A stretch of DNA of 64,000 nt, taken from NCBI GenBank assembly GCA_019749945.1, contig JAIEPF010000011.1:1-64000 (forward strand), written 5' to 3'. The stretch comes from Burkholderiales bacterium. GTDB lineage: Bacteria; Pseudomonadota; Gammaproteobacteria; Burkholderiales; SG8-41. The position numbers and the translations under genes are program-made. The notes beneath the pieces are model-generated. The model saw nothing but the letters and a program-made list of their open reading frames with translations, searched no databases and was not told the DNA's origin. Shown here in pieces: positions 29,487-41,077 of this stretch. How positions within the stretch are numbered: the first letter of the stretch is position 1; every line of letters starts with the position of its first letter.

Positions 29487-30452
29487 TTAATTCACCTTGG
29501 CCCCTGAAATCTTGACCAGTTTCCCCCATTTTTCGCGTTCGTTGCGCAGGAACACCGCGAGTTCATCCGCAGTGCTCAGCGCAATATTGAAACCCTGCGC
29601 CGACATTTTGTCGCGGGTCGCCGGTTCACGCAGGATCCGGCTGATGTCGCTGTTGAGTTTGGCCACGATGTCGCGCGGTATGCCGGCCGGACCGACGATG
29701 GCGAGCCAGTTGCCGAGTTCGAATCCTTCGAAGCCGGATTCGATCATTGTGGCGACCGCGGGCAACACCGGATCGCGCTGCGCGGAAGTAAGCGCAATGG
29801 CGCGCATCTTGCCGGCCCTGACAAAAGGCACCAGTTCCGGCATGTTCTGGAACAGCAGTTCGACGTGGCCGGCCATCAGGTCCACCGCTGCAGGGCCGCC
29901 GCCCTTGTAGGGCACGTGGCCGAGTTCCTTCGCGCCAAAACCGCGCAGCATTTCCGCGGCGAGGTGCCCCGGCGTGCCGATGCCCGCCGAGCCGTAGTTG
30001 AGCTTGTTGTTTCTGGCCAGCGCGATCACGTCTTTCGGACTCCTGACCGGCAGCACCGGATGCGCAGCGAGCAACAGCGGAATGTCGGCGACCTTGATGA
30101 TCGGCGTGAAGTCCCTGAGCATGTCGTAACCGAGCTTGGGGAACAGGGTTGCGTTGATCGCGTGGGTGGCGCTGATGTTGCCGAAGGTGTAGCCGTCGGG
30201 CGCAGCGCGCGCCACCGCTTCGGCGCCGATGTTGGCGCCGCCGCCGGGCCGGTTGTCGATCAGCACCTGCGCTCCGGTCAGTTCGGTGATGCGAGCGCCG
30301 ATGATGCGCGCCGCGATGTCGTTGGAGCCGCCGGGCGGGAACGAGATGATGTAGCGGATCGGTTTCACCGGAAAATTCTGCGCGGTTGCGGGTGCGGCCA
30401 ACAGCGCGGCGAGGGATGCAAACACGGCGAGCAGGGGGCGGATCGGCATCAT
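29487..30452 (-). CDS. second Bug-type receptor protein
   Basis: 321 residues. The signal peptide MMPIRPLLAVFASLAALLAAPATAQ is followed by FPVKPIRYIISFPPGGSNDIAARIIG, DNRPGGGANIGAEAVARAAPDGYTFG and the periplasmic two-lobe fold of the Bug family. A GAGGAGA ribosome site precedes the ATG. It follows the class II aldolase gene by 14 bases, so it belongs to the IclR-led operon. The receptor probably binds the carboxylic acid degraded by these enzymes. It is clearly a separate paralogue of the receptor at 28345-29316, with about 170 bp between them. Confidence 0.93.
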   Translation of the reverse strand: MMPIRPLLAVFASLAALLAAPATAQNFPVKPIRYIISFPPGGSNDIAARIIGARITELTGAQVLIDNRPGGGANIGAEAVARAAPDGYTFGNISATHAINATLFPKLGYDMLRDFTPIIKVADIPLLLAAHPVLPVRSPKDVIALARNNKLNYGSAGIGTPGHLAAEMLRGFGAKELGHVPYKGGGPAAVDLMAGHVELLFQNMPELVPFVRAGKMRAIALTSAQRDPVLPAVATMIESGFEGFELGNWLAIVGPAGIPRDIVAKLNSDISRILREPATRDKMSAQGFNIALSTADELAVFLRNEREKWGKLVKISGAKVN

Positions 30453-30466
30453 GTTCTCCTCAGTGG

Positions 30467-31228
30467 TTATTGTTTGTAGTCGGGGTGCAGTTTTTCGATC
30501 AGCGCGAGGCCGGCGATCCAGTCGCGGCTGGTGGCGTCATACTGGCCGGGCTGTCCGAACTCGCGGGCGCGGGCCTCGCACAGCTCGCGCGCCGGCTCAA
30601 CCAGAGGCCCGCCGCCGCAGAGCGCGCCGATCTGCGCCCGGCAGGCGAGTTCAAGAAAGTGATGCTGGATGAACACCTCGGGCACGTTTTTGCCGCCGAC
30701 AACCACGCCGTGGTTGCGCAGCATCATCAGCCAGTGTGCGCCCATCGCGCGCGCGAGGCGCGCAGAACCTTCCCGGCTGGCATCGTCGCCGTCGTAATCG
30801 TAGTAGGTGATGCGGCCGTAAAAACGCATGGCCTGCTGCGTCAGCATCAGCAGTCCACGCTGCTGTGCGGATACGGCGAGGTTGGCGGGCGAATGCGTAT
30901 GCAGCACGGCGTTGAGATCGGGCCGTTCGCGCAGGATCGCGCCATGGATGTTGTAGGCGGAGGGCGCCGCGCGGTAGGGGGAGTCGAGCACCTGCCTGCC
31001 GTCGAGGTCGTACTTGACCAGGTTTGACGCGCTGACCTGCTCCATGAACACGTCCGCGGGCTTGACCAGGAAGTGAGAGGGATTATCCGGCAGCCGCACC
31101 GAGATGTGGTTATAGGTGAGATCGACGAACACGAAATGCGCCACCAGCCGGTGCGCCGCCGCGAGTGTGCAGCGCAGTCCCCATTCGGCTTCGCCGACCT
31201 GCTCACGCACCCCCGGGGATGCCTGCAT
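30467..31228 (-). CDS. class II aldolase/adducin family protein
   Basis: 253 residues. The domain shows TYNHISVRLPDNPSHFLVKP near the start, a metal-binding HTHSPAN in NAVLHTHSPANLAVS and a later H in MMLRNHGVVVGGKNVPEVF. All fit the zinc-dependent class II aldolase fold (fuculose-phosphate aldolase, ribulose-5-phosphate epimerase). Members in catabolic operons with Bug receptors often act on sugar acids or decarboxylate hydroxy acids; the substrate here is unknown. It lies three bases after the dihydrodipicolinate-synthase-like gene. Confidence 0.88.
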   Translation of the reverse strand: MQASPGVREQVGEAEWGLRCTLAAAHRLVAHFVFVDLTYNHISVRLPDNPSHFLVKPADVFMEQVSASNLVKYDLDGRQVLDSPYRAAPSAYNIHGAILRERPDLNAVLHTHSPANLAVSAQQRGLLMLTQQAMRFYGRITYYDYDGDDASREGSARLARAMGAHWLMMLRNHGVVVGGKNVPEVFIQHHFLELACRAQIGALCGGGPLVEPARELCEARAREFGQPGQYDATSRDWIAGLALIEKLHPDYKQ

Positions 31229-31231
31229 GGA

Positions 31232-32170
31232 TTAGGCCGCTTCCCGCTGCAGCATGCCGGCCGCCTTCAACACCGAGGCGATATGCGCGCGTGTCGCCTC
31301 GTCCGGCTGTTTCGTGGGCGGACGCACTGCCGCGGACTTCAGCCGGCCCGCAAGCACCATCGCCAGCTTCATGCGGGCGTGCGCGTCACCGGTGGGTTCG
31401 CCCATGCCGTAGACGATGTCTTTCAGCGGATTGATGCGGCTCTGGCAGGACATGGCGCGCTTCAGATCCCCCGCTTTGACCGCCTCGGTCAGTTCGAGGA
31501 TCAGTTCCGGGATGAACGAAGCGAAACCGAGCAGGCCGCCGTCCACGCCCTGCACCATCGAGGCCAGCAGGTATTCATCGTGGCAGGTCAGCACCGCCTT
31601 CTCCGGCGCCGCTTCGCGGATTGCCTCGATGTCCCGGGCGTACTTGTTCATTTCGCGCGTGCCCACCTTGAACAGCCTGACGTGTTTCAGGCGTGCCAGT
31701 GCGGCGAGCGTCTCAAGCGAGTAGGAGGCGCGGGTCCAGGAGGGGTAGACATGCACCGCCAGATCCAGCCCGCTGGCTTCGCCGATGGCGGCGAAATATT
31801 CCACGACATGCTCGCCGCGCATGCCGAAACGCAGCCAGTGATGCGGCGGCATGATGTCGAGTCCGGTGGCGCCGGCCGCTTTCTGCTGCAGCGCCTGGTC
31901 GACGGCATCGCTGATGCCTTCCGCGGTTACCGCCGAGATCACAGGCAGCCTGCCCCGGACTTCATCGGCGACGATGCGGGTCACTTCGGCGCGTTCCCGC
32001 ACCGTGAGGCTGAAGACATCACCGGTATGGCCGTTGGTCATCAGTGCCGCGATGCCCTTGAATCCGGCCAGCCAGTGCGACAGCCGGCGCAATTCCGCTT
32101 CGTCTATCGAAAGATCGGGATTGAGCGGCAGCGGCAAGGCGGGAATGATGCCTTTGTAATCGGTGTTCAC
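31232..32170 (-). CDS. dihydrodipicolinate synthase family protein (not DapA)
   Basis: 312 residues from the GTG at 32168-32170, which has an AAAGGA ribosome site; the frame further upstream overlaps iclR and is unlikely. VNTDYKGIIPALPLPLNPDLSIDEAELRRL begins the TIM barrel. LFKVGTREMNKYARD probably holds the Schiff-base lysine, and GLDIMPPHHWLRFG is a strand with substrate residues. Such enzymes are aldolases or dehydratases of 2-oxo acids. A true DapA is encoded at 54708, and the operon context (IclR, Bug receptor, class II aldolase) points to catabolism. Confidence 0.87.
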   Translation of the reverse strand: MNTDYKGIIPALPLPLNPDLSIDEAELRRLSHWLAGFKGIAALMTNGHTGDVFSLTVRERAEVTRIVADEVRGRLPVISAVTAEGISDAVDQALQQKAAGATGLDIMPPHHWLRFGMRGEHVVEYFAAIGEASGLDLAVHVYPSWTRASYSLETLAALARLKHVRLFKVGTREMNKYARDIEAIREAAPEKAVLTCHDEYLLASMVQGVDGGLLGFASFIPELILELTEAVKAGDLKRAMSCQSRINPLKDIVYGMGEPTGDAHARMKLAMVLAGRLKSAAVRPPTKQPDEATRAHIASVLKAAGMLQREAA

Positions 32171-32210
32171 GGATGATCCTTTCGGGGATTGAACGATTGA
32201 TGGCGGGTGT

Positions 32211-33029
32211 TCAGGCGGCGGATGCGTTGCGCACCGTGCCCTTTGCTTCGAGCGCGCGCGCGATGGTGCGCGCGGCCTCAAGCAGGGGCGCGGTCGCCAG
32301 TTTCTGGAATTGCGGCAAGGACATGCGCAGGCTGGGTGCGGCCACGCTGACCGCTGCCACGGGCCAGCCGTCGCGGTCGAGCACCGGCGCGGCCAGCACA
32401 CGCAGCCCCGGCACCACGTCCTGATCGGACAATGCCCAGCCGGCGCGGCGCACCCTGGCGAGCCGGCGCAGGATTTCGGGCAGTGCCGTCGGTGTCGTCG
32501 GCGTGAGTTTCACCCGCGGCCGGAGTTCGAGGATGCGTTTTTGCTCGTTCGCCGGCAGCCATGCGAGCAGGGCATGCCCGATTGCCGAATAATAGGCCGG
32601 CACACAGGAGCCGATGCGGACGTCAACCCCGAGTCGTGTCAGGCCGGCCTGTACACGTTCCACGTAGACCATTTCAGCGCCTTCGAGCACGCCCAGACTT
32701 GCCGCTTCATTGATGCTGCCGACCAGCGAACGCAGCACCGGCCGCGCGATGTCGCGCAGGTCGGCGCGTGCGATCGCATTAAACCCCAGGTCCAGTGTTT
32801 TCAGGGAAAGGCAGAAACGGCGCGTGGCATCAACACGCACGACGTAGCCCAGCATGACCAGCGTATTGAGCAGCCGGAACGCCGTTGCGTTGTCGATTCC
32901 GGCGCGTCGCGCCACTTCCGCAAGTGTCAGTTCGGGATCCAGTGCGCTGAAGGCCTCCAGCACACGGAAACCCTTGGCCAGGGACTGCACTACATTCTTG
33001 GGATCCGGCGATTCGGATTGCGGCGGCAT
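32211..33029 (-). CDS. IclR-family transcriptional regulator
   Basis: 272 residues. The N-terminal winged helix (VVQSLAKGFRVLEAFSALDPELTLAEVARRAGIDNATAFRLLNTLVMLGYV) and the C-terminal effector domain (LGVLEGAEMVYVERVQ ... SCVPAYYSAIGHALLAWLP, then GWALSDQDVVPGLRVLAAPV) are standard for IclR. It lies 40 bases upstream of the aldolase genes on the same strand, so it probably regulates, and is the first gene of, this catabolic operon. The inducing metabolite is not evident. Confidence 0.95.
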   Translation of the reverse strand: MPPQSESPDPKNVVQSLAKGFRVLEAFSALDPELTLAEVARRAGIDNATAFRLLNTLVMLGYVVRVDATRRFCLSLKTLDLGFNAIARADLRDIARPVLRSLVGSINEAASLGVLEGAEMVYVERVQAGLTRLGVDVRIGSCVPAYYSAIGHALLAWLPANEQKRILELRPRVKLTPTTPTALPEILRRLARVRRAGWALSDQDVVPGLRVLAAPVLDRDGWPVAAVSVAAPSLRMSLPQFQKLATAPLLEAARTIARALEAKGTVRNASAA

Positions 33030-33231
33030 GGTTGCGGATAGGTTGCAGGTTAATGTTGCAGGGTGATGCCACTGGTCGCTGGGTGCTGCTTGCTGCCCCG
33101 GTCCCCGGGAAAAGTCGGAAATCGCGGTTTGCCAGGCCGGTTCCTCGAATTCGGATTGCGAACTTTAATTTGGAATAGTCTTGCAAGTGCATTACGGCCT
33201 GTCAAGCGGCGGTTCTGCGCTGCCGGCTTAT

Positions 33232-33260
33232 TTGAAGGTGCAGCGGCCTTCGCGTATAAT
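33232..33260 (+). promoter_or_regulatory. sigma-70 promoter for carAB
   Basis: TTGAAG at 33232-33237 and a perfect TATAAT at 33255-33260, separated by 17 bases. This is an almost ideal housekeeping promoter. Transcription would begin near 33267, about 70 nt before the carA GTG. Confidence 0.8.
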
Positions 33261-33275
33261 GACTACTCCAGAAAC

Positions 33276-33300
33276 AGCGGAACGGGAATCCCGTTCCGCT
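33276..33300 (+). promoter_or_regulatory. perfect hairpin in carA leader
   Basis: AGCGGAACGGGA and its exact reverse complement are separated by one base, giving up to a 12-bp stem roughly ten bases into the transcript. No T-run follows, so it is not a simple terminator. Its position suggests a role in mRNA stability or control of carA expression. Confidence 0.65.
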
Positions 33301-33335
33301 TGTCGTATCAAACCCAATAAAATCAGGAGCTTGTT

Positions 33336-34469
33336 GTGTCTTCGCGTACGCCCGCCATTCTTGTACTGAAGGATGGCACGGTATTCCGCGGCTCCGCGAT
33401 TGGGGCCGAAGGACTCGTTGCCGGTGAGGTCGTTTTCAACACGGCGATGACCGGCTACCAGGAAATCCTCACCGATCCCTCGTACTGCCGGCAGATTGTC
33501 ACGCTGACCTATCCGCACATCGGCAATACCGGAGCCAATGCCGAAGACGTCGAGTCCGGCAAGATCCAGGCTGCGGGTCTGGTGATCCGCGATCTGCCGC
33601 TGCTGTCCTCGAATTTCCGTGAAACCGCCACGCTGGGTGATTACCTGAAGCGTGAAAAGATCGTCGCCATCGCCGACATCGACACCCGCAAGCTGACCCG
33701 TTTGCTGCGCGACAAGGGTGCGCAGGACGGCTGCATCATGGCGGGGAAAGTCGATGAAAAAGCGGCGCTGAAGGCGGCCCGCGAATTTCCGGGGCTGGTC
33801 GGCATGGATCTGGCCAAGGTGGTGTCCTGCAAGGGCCCGTATGATGCCGACGAGACGGTGTGGCAGCTGGGCAGCGGTTACGGCAAACGCACTGAAACCA
33901 GATTCCATGTCGTCGCCTATGATTTCGGCGTCAAACGCAACATCCTGCGCATGCTTGCTGCACGCGGCTGCAAGCTGACCGTGGTGCCGGCGCAGACGCC
34001 GGCCGCCGATGTGCTGAAACTCAAACCCGACGGCGTATTCCTGTCGAACGGCCCCGGCGACCCGGAGCCCTGCGACTACGCGATCCGCGCCATCCGCGAT
34101 TTGCTGGACGCCGCTGTGCCGCTGTTCGGCATCTGCTTGGGCCACCAGCTGCTGGGCCTGGCCTGCGGTGCGAAAACGCTGAAAATGAAGTTCGGCCACC
34201 ACGGCGCCAACCACCCGGTGCAGGACCTCGAATCGAAGCGGGTGATGATCACCAGCCAGAACCACGGTTTTGCGGTGGACGCGGCGACACTTCCGGCCAA
34301 TGCGAAGGTGACCCATGTGTCGCTGTTCGACGGCAGCCTGCAGGGTTTTGCGCTGACCGACAAACCGGCGTTCTGTTTCCAGGGGCATCCGGAAGCGAGT
34401 CCGGGACCGCACGATGTCGATTATCTTTTCGATAAATTTATGGAACTGATGAAAGGCGTGAACAAGTGA
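33336..34469 (+). CDS. carA: carbamoyl-phosphate synthase small subunit
   Basis: 377 residues from the GTG at 33336, chosen because AGGAG lies six bases upstream. The N-terminal domain has [28 protein letters not shown]. The glutamine amidotransferase domain carries the nucleophile in [14 protein letters not shown] and the catalytic HPE in [13 protein letters not shown]. It supplies ammonia from glutamine to CarB for pyrimidines and arginine. Its last codons (GVNK, stop) run into an octamer array, with the TGA forming part of a GTGAACGG unit. Confidence 0.98.
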   Translation: MSSRTPAILVLKDGTVFRGSAIGAEGLVAGEVVFNTAMTGYQEILTDPSYCRQIVTLTYPHIGNTGANAEDVESGKIQAAGLVIRDLPLLSSNFRETATLGDYLKREKIVAIADIDTRKLTRLLRDKGAQDGCIMAGKVDEKAALKAAREFPGLVGMDLAKVVSCKGPYDADETVWQLGSGYGKRTETRFHVVAYDFGVKRNILRMLAARGCKLTVVPAQTPAADVLKLKPDGVFLSNGPGDPEPCDYAIRAIRDLLDAAVPLFGICLGHQLLGLACGAKTLKMKFGHHGANHPVQDLESKRVMITSQNHGFAVDAATLPANAKVTHVSLFDGSLQGFALTDKPAFCFQGHPEASPGPHDVDYLFDKFMELMKGVNK

Positions 34470-34590
34470 ACGGGTGAACGAGTGAACGAGTAACCTCATT
34501 GCTCCCCCTCCACCGTTTCTCGGGGGAGGGCCGGGGAGGGGGTATTCACCCGTTCACCCGTTCACCGTTCACCGGAGTCAGCCCGTTCAC
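34458..34590. repeat. inverted octamer array with GC-rich core (copy C)
   Basis: Left arm at 34458-34489: GTGAACAA, GTGAACGG, GTGAACGA, GTGAACGA. The first two units contain the last codons and stop of carA. Right arm, inverted, at 34542-34590 holds four clear units plus a 7-bp one. The core 34501-34541 is a C/G-rich inverted block resembling the core of copy A. The element fills the carA-carB spacer, so read-through is needed for carB. Confidence 0.85.
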
Positions 34591-34598
34591 CGAATTGA

Positions 34599-37820
<3,222 letters not shown>

Positions 37821-37839
37821 CCGTTATCGGAGCTTATCC

Positions 37840-38316
37840 ATGAGTGCGAAAACCCCATTGACGGTCAAGGGCGCAGAAATGCTGCGCAACGAACTGCATG
37901 AACTGAAGACGGTGCAGCGTCCCGCCATCATCGCCGCCATTGCCGAGGCGCGTTCGCACGGCGACCTGTCCGAGAACGCGGAGTATGCGGCGGCCAAGGA
38001 GCGGCAGAGTTTCATCGAGGGCCGCATCGCCGAAGTGGAATCGAAAATTGCCAATGCGCAGATCATTGATCCGTCGATGATGGATACCGACGGCCGCTGC
38101 GTGTTCGGTGCGACGGTGGATCTGGAAGAAGTTGGCGGCGGCGCGGTGACCTACCAGATCGTCGGCGACGACGAGGCCGACATCAAGCTCGGCAAAATTT
38201 CCATCAGTTCGCCGATCGCCCGCGCCCTGATCGGCAAATACGCCGGCGACATGGCCGAAGTGCATGCCCCCAGCGGCGTGCGTGAATACGAGATCATCGA
38301 CATCCGCTACGTCTGA
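37840..38316 (+). CDS. greA: transcription elongation factor GreA
   Basis: 158 residues. The N-terminal coiled coil with the catalytic acidic tip is in [28 protein letters not shown]. The C-terminal FKBP-like domain begins near [12 protein letters not shown] and ends IDIRYV. GreA stimulates RNA cleavage by backtracked polymerase. It follows carB by 19 bases, a frequent arrangement in proteobacteria, and its TGA shares a base with the next ATG (TGATG, 38314-38318). Confidence 0.98.
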   Translation: MSAKTPLTVKGAEMLRNELHELKTVQRPAIIAAIAEARSHGDLSENAEYAAAKERQSFIEGRIAEVESKIANAQIIDPSMMDTDGRCVFGATVDLEEVGGGAVTYQIVGDDEADIKLGKISISSPIARALIGKYAGDMAEVHAPSGVREYEIIDIRYV

Positions 38317-38777
38317 TGCGCGGGTTTGCCGATGCCCTGCAGTCGATGACTGCGACCTTGTGGGTGGGCGGCATGTGGGCCATCGGTTTCATCGTGGCGC
38401 CGGTGCTGTTCGCCACCTTGCCCGACCGTGCGCTGGCCGGACTGCTCGCGGGCAAACTCTTTTCATTGATCGCGTGGACCGGCATGGCCTGTGCCGCGCT
38501 GCTGTTTTTTGGCCGATGGGTATGTCATCGCCGCGCCGTATTCCATGACCCGGTGCTGTGGATCGTGGTGGCAATGCTGGCGCTGACGCTGACCGGCGAA
38601 TTTGGTGTGCAGCCGGTACTGGCGGATTTGCGGTCGCAGGCGCTGCCGCAACCGGCGATGGAATCAGTGCAACGCGACAATTTTGCGTACTGGCATGGTG
38701 TGGCCGGTATCCTGTACGCTGCAAACTGTTTGCTGGGAGGGGCGTTGATTGTGTTGCAGGCCCTGAAACATAAATAA
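38316..38777 (+). CDS. DUF4149 membrane protein
   Basis: 153 residues with four predicted membrane helices, starting [37 protein letters not shown]. The WVGGMW and APVLF motifs are typical of DUF4149/TMEM205-like proteins found after greA in betaproteobacteria. Function unknown. Its start codon overlaps the greA stop by one base, so the two are coupled. The stop is immediately followed by a copy of the AT-rich motif. Confidence 0.88.
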   Translation: MRGFADALQSMTATLWVGGMWAIGFIVAPVLFATLPDRALAGLLAGKLFSLIAWTGMACAALLFFGRWVCHRRAVFHDPVLWIVVAMLALTLTGEFGVQPVLADLRSQALPQPAMESVQRDNFAYWHGVAGILYAANCLLGGALIVLQALKHK

Positions 38778-38780
38778 ATC

Positions 38781-38800
38781 AATAAAATCAATAACTTATG
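38781..38800 (+). repeat. dispersed 20-bp AT-rich motif (reference copy)
   Basis: AATAAAATCAATAACTTATG lies between the DUF4149 stop and the YbjQ-like ATG at 38812, directly before the ribosome-site-like GAGG. It is the best match to the consensus of all copies. Confidence 0.65.
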
Positions 38801-38811
38801 AGGTACCGTCG

Positions 38812-39126
38812 ATGGTGATCACGAATATCGAAATGATCCCGGGAAAACGCGTGGTGAAACATCTGGGGCTGGTGCAGGGCAGTACGGTGCGGGCCAAACA
38901 TGTCGGCAAGGACATCATGGCCGGATTCAAAAACATCGTCGGTGGCGAACTCAAGTCATACACGGAACTGCTCAATGAGTCGCGTCAGGAAGCCACCAAC
39001 CGCATGATTGAACAAGCCACGGCGGCTGGTGCCAACGCGATCCTCAATGTGCGCTTTTCGACTTCGTCGATCACCCAGGGGGCTGCCGAACTGTTTGCCT
39101 ACGGCACCGCCGTGGTCATCGAGTAG
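38812..39126 (+). CDS. YbjQ/UPF0145 family protein
   Basis: 104 residues covering the entire UPF0145 fold: MVITNIEMIPGKRVVKHLGLVQGSTVRAKHVGKDIMAGFKNIVGGELKSYTELLNESRQEA and NAILNVRFSTSSITQGAAELFAYGTAVVI. The family forms pentameric beta-alpha rings of unknown function. It is followed 11 bases later by a second YbjQ-like gene with a membrane anchor, and then by an M48 peptidase, suggesting a small operon for an envelope process. Confidence 0.93.
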   Translation: MVITNIEMIPGKRVVKHLGLVQGSTVRAKHVGKDIMAGFKNIVGGELKSYTELLNESRQEATNRMIEQATAAGANAILNVRFSTSSITQGAAELFAYGTAVVIE

Positions 39127-39137
39127 GGACGCGGCGC

Positions 39138-39650
39138 ATGGACGTGCTGTTCGGCATATTTGCGCAGGCCCCGGATTTTTTCATATTCCTGCTGCTGTTT
39201 GTCGTCGGCTACATTTTTGGCCGCATCGCCGAGGCATCGCATTACCGGTCGATCCGGGCCCGGGAGAAAGAGCTCGCGGGTGTTCTGGTTTTTTCGAACC
39301 GCTTTCCGCCCAACCAGAGCCAGCCGCGGGAAGCGGTGCTGGTGGCGGGCAGCGTGGTGATTTCGGACGACTATTTCAAACATGCGGTCGCGGGCCTGCA
39401 AACCTTCTTTGGCGGGCGCCTGCGATCCTATGAGGCACTGGTCGACCGCGCCCGTCGCGAAGCCGTGCTGCGCATGAAGGCCGAAGCGGTACGGCATCAC
39501 AGCAAACTCATCATCAACGTCAAATTCCAGACCTATGCGGTTCCCGGCAAGTCGGCCATGGGTGCCGTGGAGTTGCTGGCTTATGGCACCGCGCTGGCGC
39601 CGCTGTCCGGAGTGCAACACCCTGGAATACCTCAATCCACAGCCGCCTGA
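39138..39650 (+). CDS. membrane-anchored YbjQ-like protein
   Basis: 170 residues. A single N-terminal membrane helix (FIFLLLFVVGYIFGRIAE) is followed by a YbjQ-like domain with GSVVISDDYFKHAVAGLQTFFGGRLRSYEALVDRARREAVLRMKAEA and IINVKFQTYAVPGKSAMGAVELLAYGTA. It is a diverged paralogue of the preceding protein. Its 3' end overlaps the start of the M48 peptidase by 68 bp, so the two are translated in different frames from the same mRNA. Function unknown. Confidence 0.85.
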   Translation: MDVLFGIFAQAPDFFIFLLLFVVGYIFGRIAEASHYRSIRAREKELAGVLVFSNRFPPNQSQPREAVLVAGSVVISDDYFKHAVAGLQTFFGGRLRSYEALVDRARREAVLRMKAEAVRHHSKLIINVKFQTYAVPGKSAMGAVELLAYGTALAPLSGVQHPGIPQSTAA

Positions 39651-40479
39651 AGACATCAACGTCAGCGAGAAACACCCGCTTCGTGATTTTTTCTCGTTGG
39701 CCCTTGCCGTGGTGGCGCTGGCGGCAGGATTGACGGCAGTTCTCGCGCTTGCTGCGCAATGGATCGCCCCCCGTGTTCCGTTCTCCGTCGAAGAGCAAGT
39801 GGCTGCGCCCTATGTCAAAAGTCTGCACGACGGTGGTGAAGCGCAGTCATACCTGCAGGCGCTTGCCGACCGCTTGGCCCGGGCGCAGGGCCTGCCGCGG
39901 GACATCGGCGTCAGGGTTCACTATGAAGACGGGCCGGTTGTAAACGCGTTCGCGACGCTCGGCGGACATATCGTCATTCATGCAGGGTTGATCGCGGCCA
40001 TGCCTGATGAAAATTCGCTGGCGATGGTGATTGCCCACGAAGTGGCGCACGTGCATCACCGGCATCCGGTGCAGGCCATGGGCCGCGGGCTGGCGATCGG
40101 TGTGATGCTGTCGGCGGTTTCGTCCGGGATCGGTGGCTCGGTGGCATCACGGACCATGGGCGATGCAGGACTGCTGACTGCGCTGGTATTCAACCGTGCC
40201 CAGGAAGAACAGGCCGATGCCACCGCGCTGCGTTCGCTGGCCGGGGTGTACGGGCATGTTGGCGGTGCCGGCGAGCTTTTTCGCCGGATGCGCGAATCGG
40301 TGGACATGCCGCAGCCGCCGAAACTGCTTTCAACCCACCCGCTGACGGATGAGCGGATTGCGCGCATCGGGATGCTGGCGCGCGAGAACGGATGGAGCGA
40401 GGAGGGGGCGCGTACGCCGCTGCCGGATTTTCTGCGTAAACTGGCCGACAATGACTCGAAGGTAAAAAACCGCGAATGA
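39583..40479 (+). CDS. M48-family zinc metallopeptidase
   Basis: 298 residues from the ATG at 39583. An earlier ATG at 39535 adds residues with no family resemblance. The N-terminus has a half zinc-ribbon (RRCPECNTLEYLNPQPPEDINVSEKHPL), then one membrane helix (SLALAVVALAAGLTAVLALAA). A peptidase domain follows with HEVAH in LAMVIAHEVAHVHHRHP and the third ligand in QEEQADATALR. STHPLTDERI closes the domain. It resembles YfgC/BepA- and HtpX-type quality-control proteases. It converges with yhbY. Confidence 0.88.
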   Translation: MAPRWRRCPECNTLEYLNPQPPEDINVSEKHPLRDFFSLALAVVALAAGLTAVLALAAQWIAPRVPFSVEEQVAAPYVKSLHDGGEAQSYLQALADRLARAQGLPRDIGVRVHYEDGPVVNAFATLGGHIVIHAGLIAAMPDENSLAMVIAHEVAHVHHRHPVQAMGRGLAIGVMLSAVSSGIGGSVASRTMGDAGLLTALVFNRAQEEQADATALRSLAGVYGHVGGAGELFRRMRESVDMPQPPKLLSTHPLTDERIARIGMLARENGWSEEGARTPLPDFLRKLADNDSKVKNRE

Positions 40480-40513
40480 ACGCGTTAAAGGAGAAGCGCA
40501 ACGCGGCTGCGGA

Positions 40514-40927
40514 TCAGGCGCCCTGGAAACTGCGCTTGGTGCGCCGCGGCCCCGGCCTGGCGCTGCGCGGCCCTGGTTTCGACGGCCGACCTGCGGTTTT
40601 TTTCCCCGCTGGTTTGCCTTCGCGGATTTCGCGTTTGGTCGGCGCCGCTTCGTCGGCAGGACGCGGGCGGAAGATCACCAGGATTTTTCCGATATGCTGC
40701 ACGGCAACAGCATTGAGCGGCGTGCAGATGGCCTCAATCATCGTTGCACGTGCGGCGCGGTCATCGCCGAATACGCGGATCTTGATCAGTTCATGGCTTT
40801 TCAGGTTGATGTCGATTTCCCGCAGCACGGTCGGCGTCAGGCCGGCATCGCCGACCAGCACCACCGGTTGCAGATGATGCGCCCTGGCTTTTAATGCGCG
40901 GCGCTGCGCAGCAGTCAGTATTGTCAT
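40514..40927 (-). CDS. yhbY: RNA-binding protein YhbY (CRM domain)
   Basis: 137 residues from the ATG at 40925-40927. The CRM domain reads LTAAQRRALKARAHHLQPVVLVGDAGLTPTVLREIDINLKSHELIKIRV. An extended basic tail rich in Lys, Arg and Pro follows (REGKPAGKKTAGRPSKPG). YhbY binds pre-50S ribosomal particles. It is divergent from rlmE, as in many proteobacteria. Its start codon touches the first heptamer of a repeat array and lacks a normal ribosome site. Confidence 0.93.
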   Translation of the reverse strand: MTILTAAQRRALKARAHHLQPVVLVGDAGLTPTVLREIDINLKSHELIKIRVFGDDRAARATMIEAICTPLNAVAVQHIGKILVIFRPRPADEAAPTKREIREGKPAGKKTAGRPSKPGPRSARPGPRRTKRSFQGA

Positions 40928-41064
40928 GAGTAATGAGTAATGAGTAATGGGTAATGGGTAACGCGTGAATGGTAACCCCGGAAGGAAGGCTGCGCTCCTT
41001 CCACGCACGATTTATCATCCATTGCTGACCAGTCACCCATTACACATTACCAATCACCAATCAC
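40928..41064. repeat. inverted heptamer array (copy D)
   Basis: Left arm at 40928-40962: GAGTAAT three times, then GGGTAAT, GGGTAAC, with two weaker units to 40976. Right arm at 41030-41064: CAGTCAC, CCATTAC, ACATTAC, CAATCAC, CAATCAC. The core has a GGAAGG/CCTTCC stem near 40980-41002. Units here are 7 bp, not 8. The array lies between the divergent yhbY and rlmE genes and abuts the yhbY ATG. Confidence 0.8.
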
Positions 41065-41077
41065 CGGTTTTCGCAGA

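Larger units (their letters stand above)
33030..33335. other. intergenic region between iclR and carA
   Basis: A 306-bp gene-free region. Its right half holds the carA promoter (33232-33260) and an early-transcript hairpin (33276-33300). Nothing recognisable was seen in 33030-33230. Confidence 0.7.
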
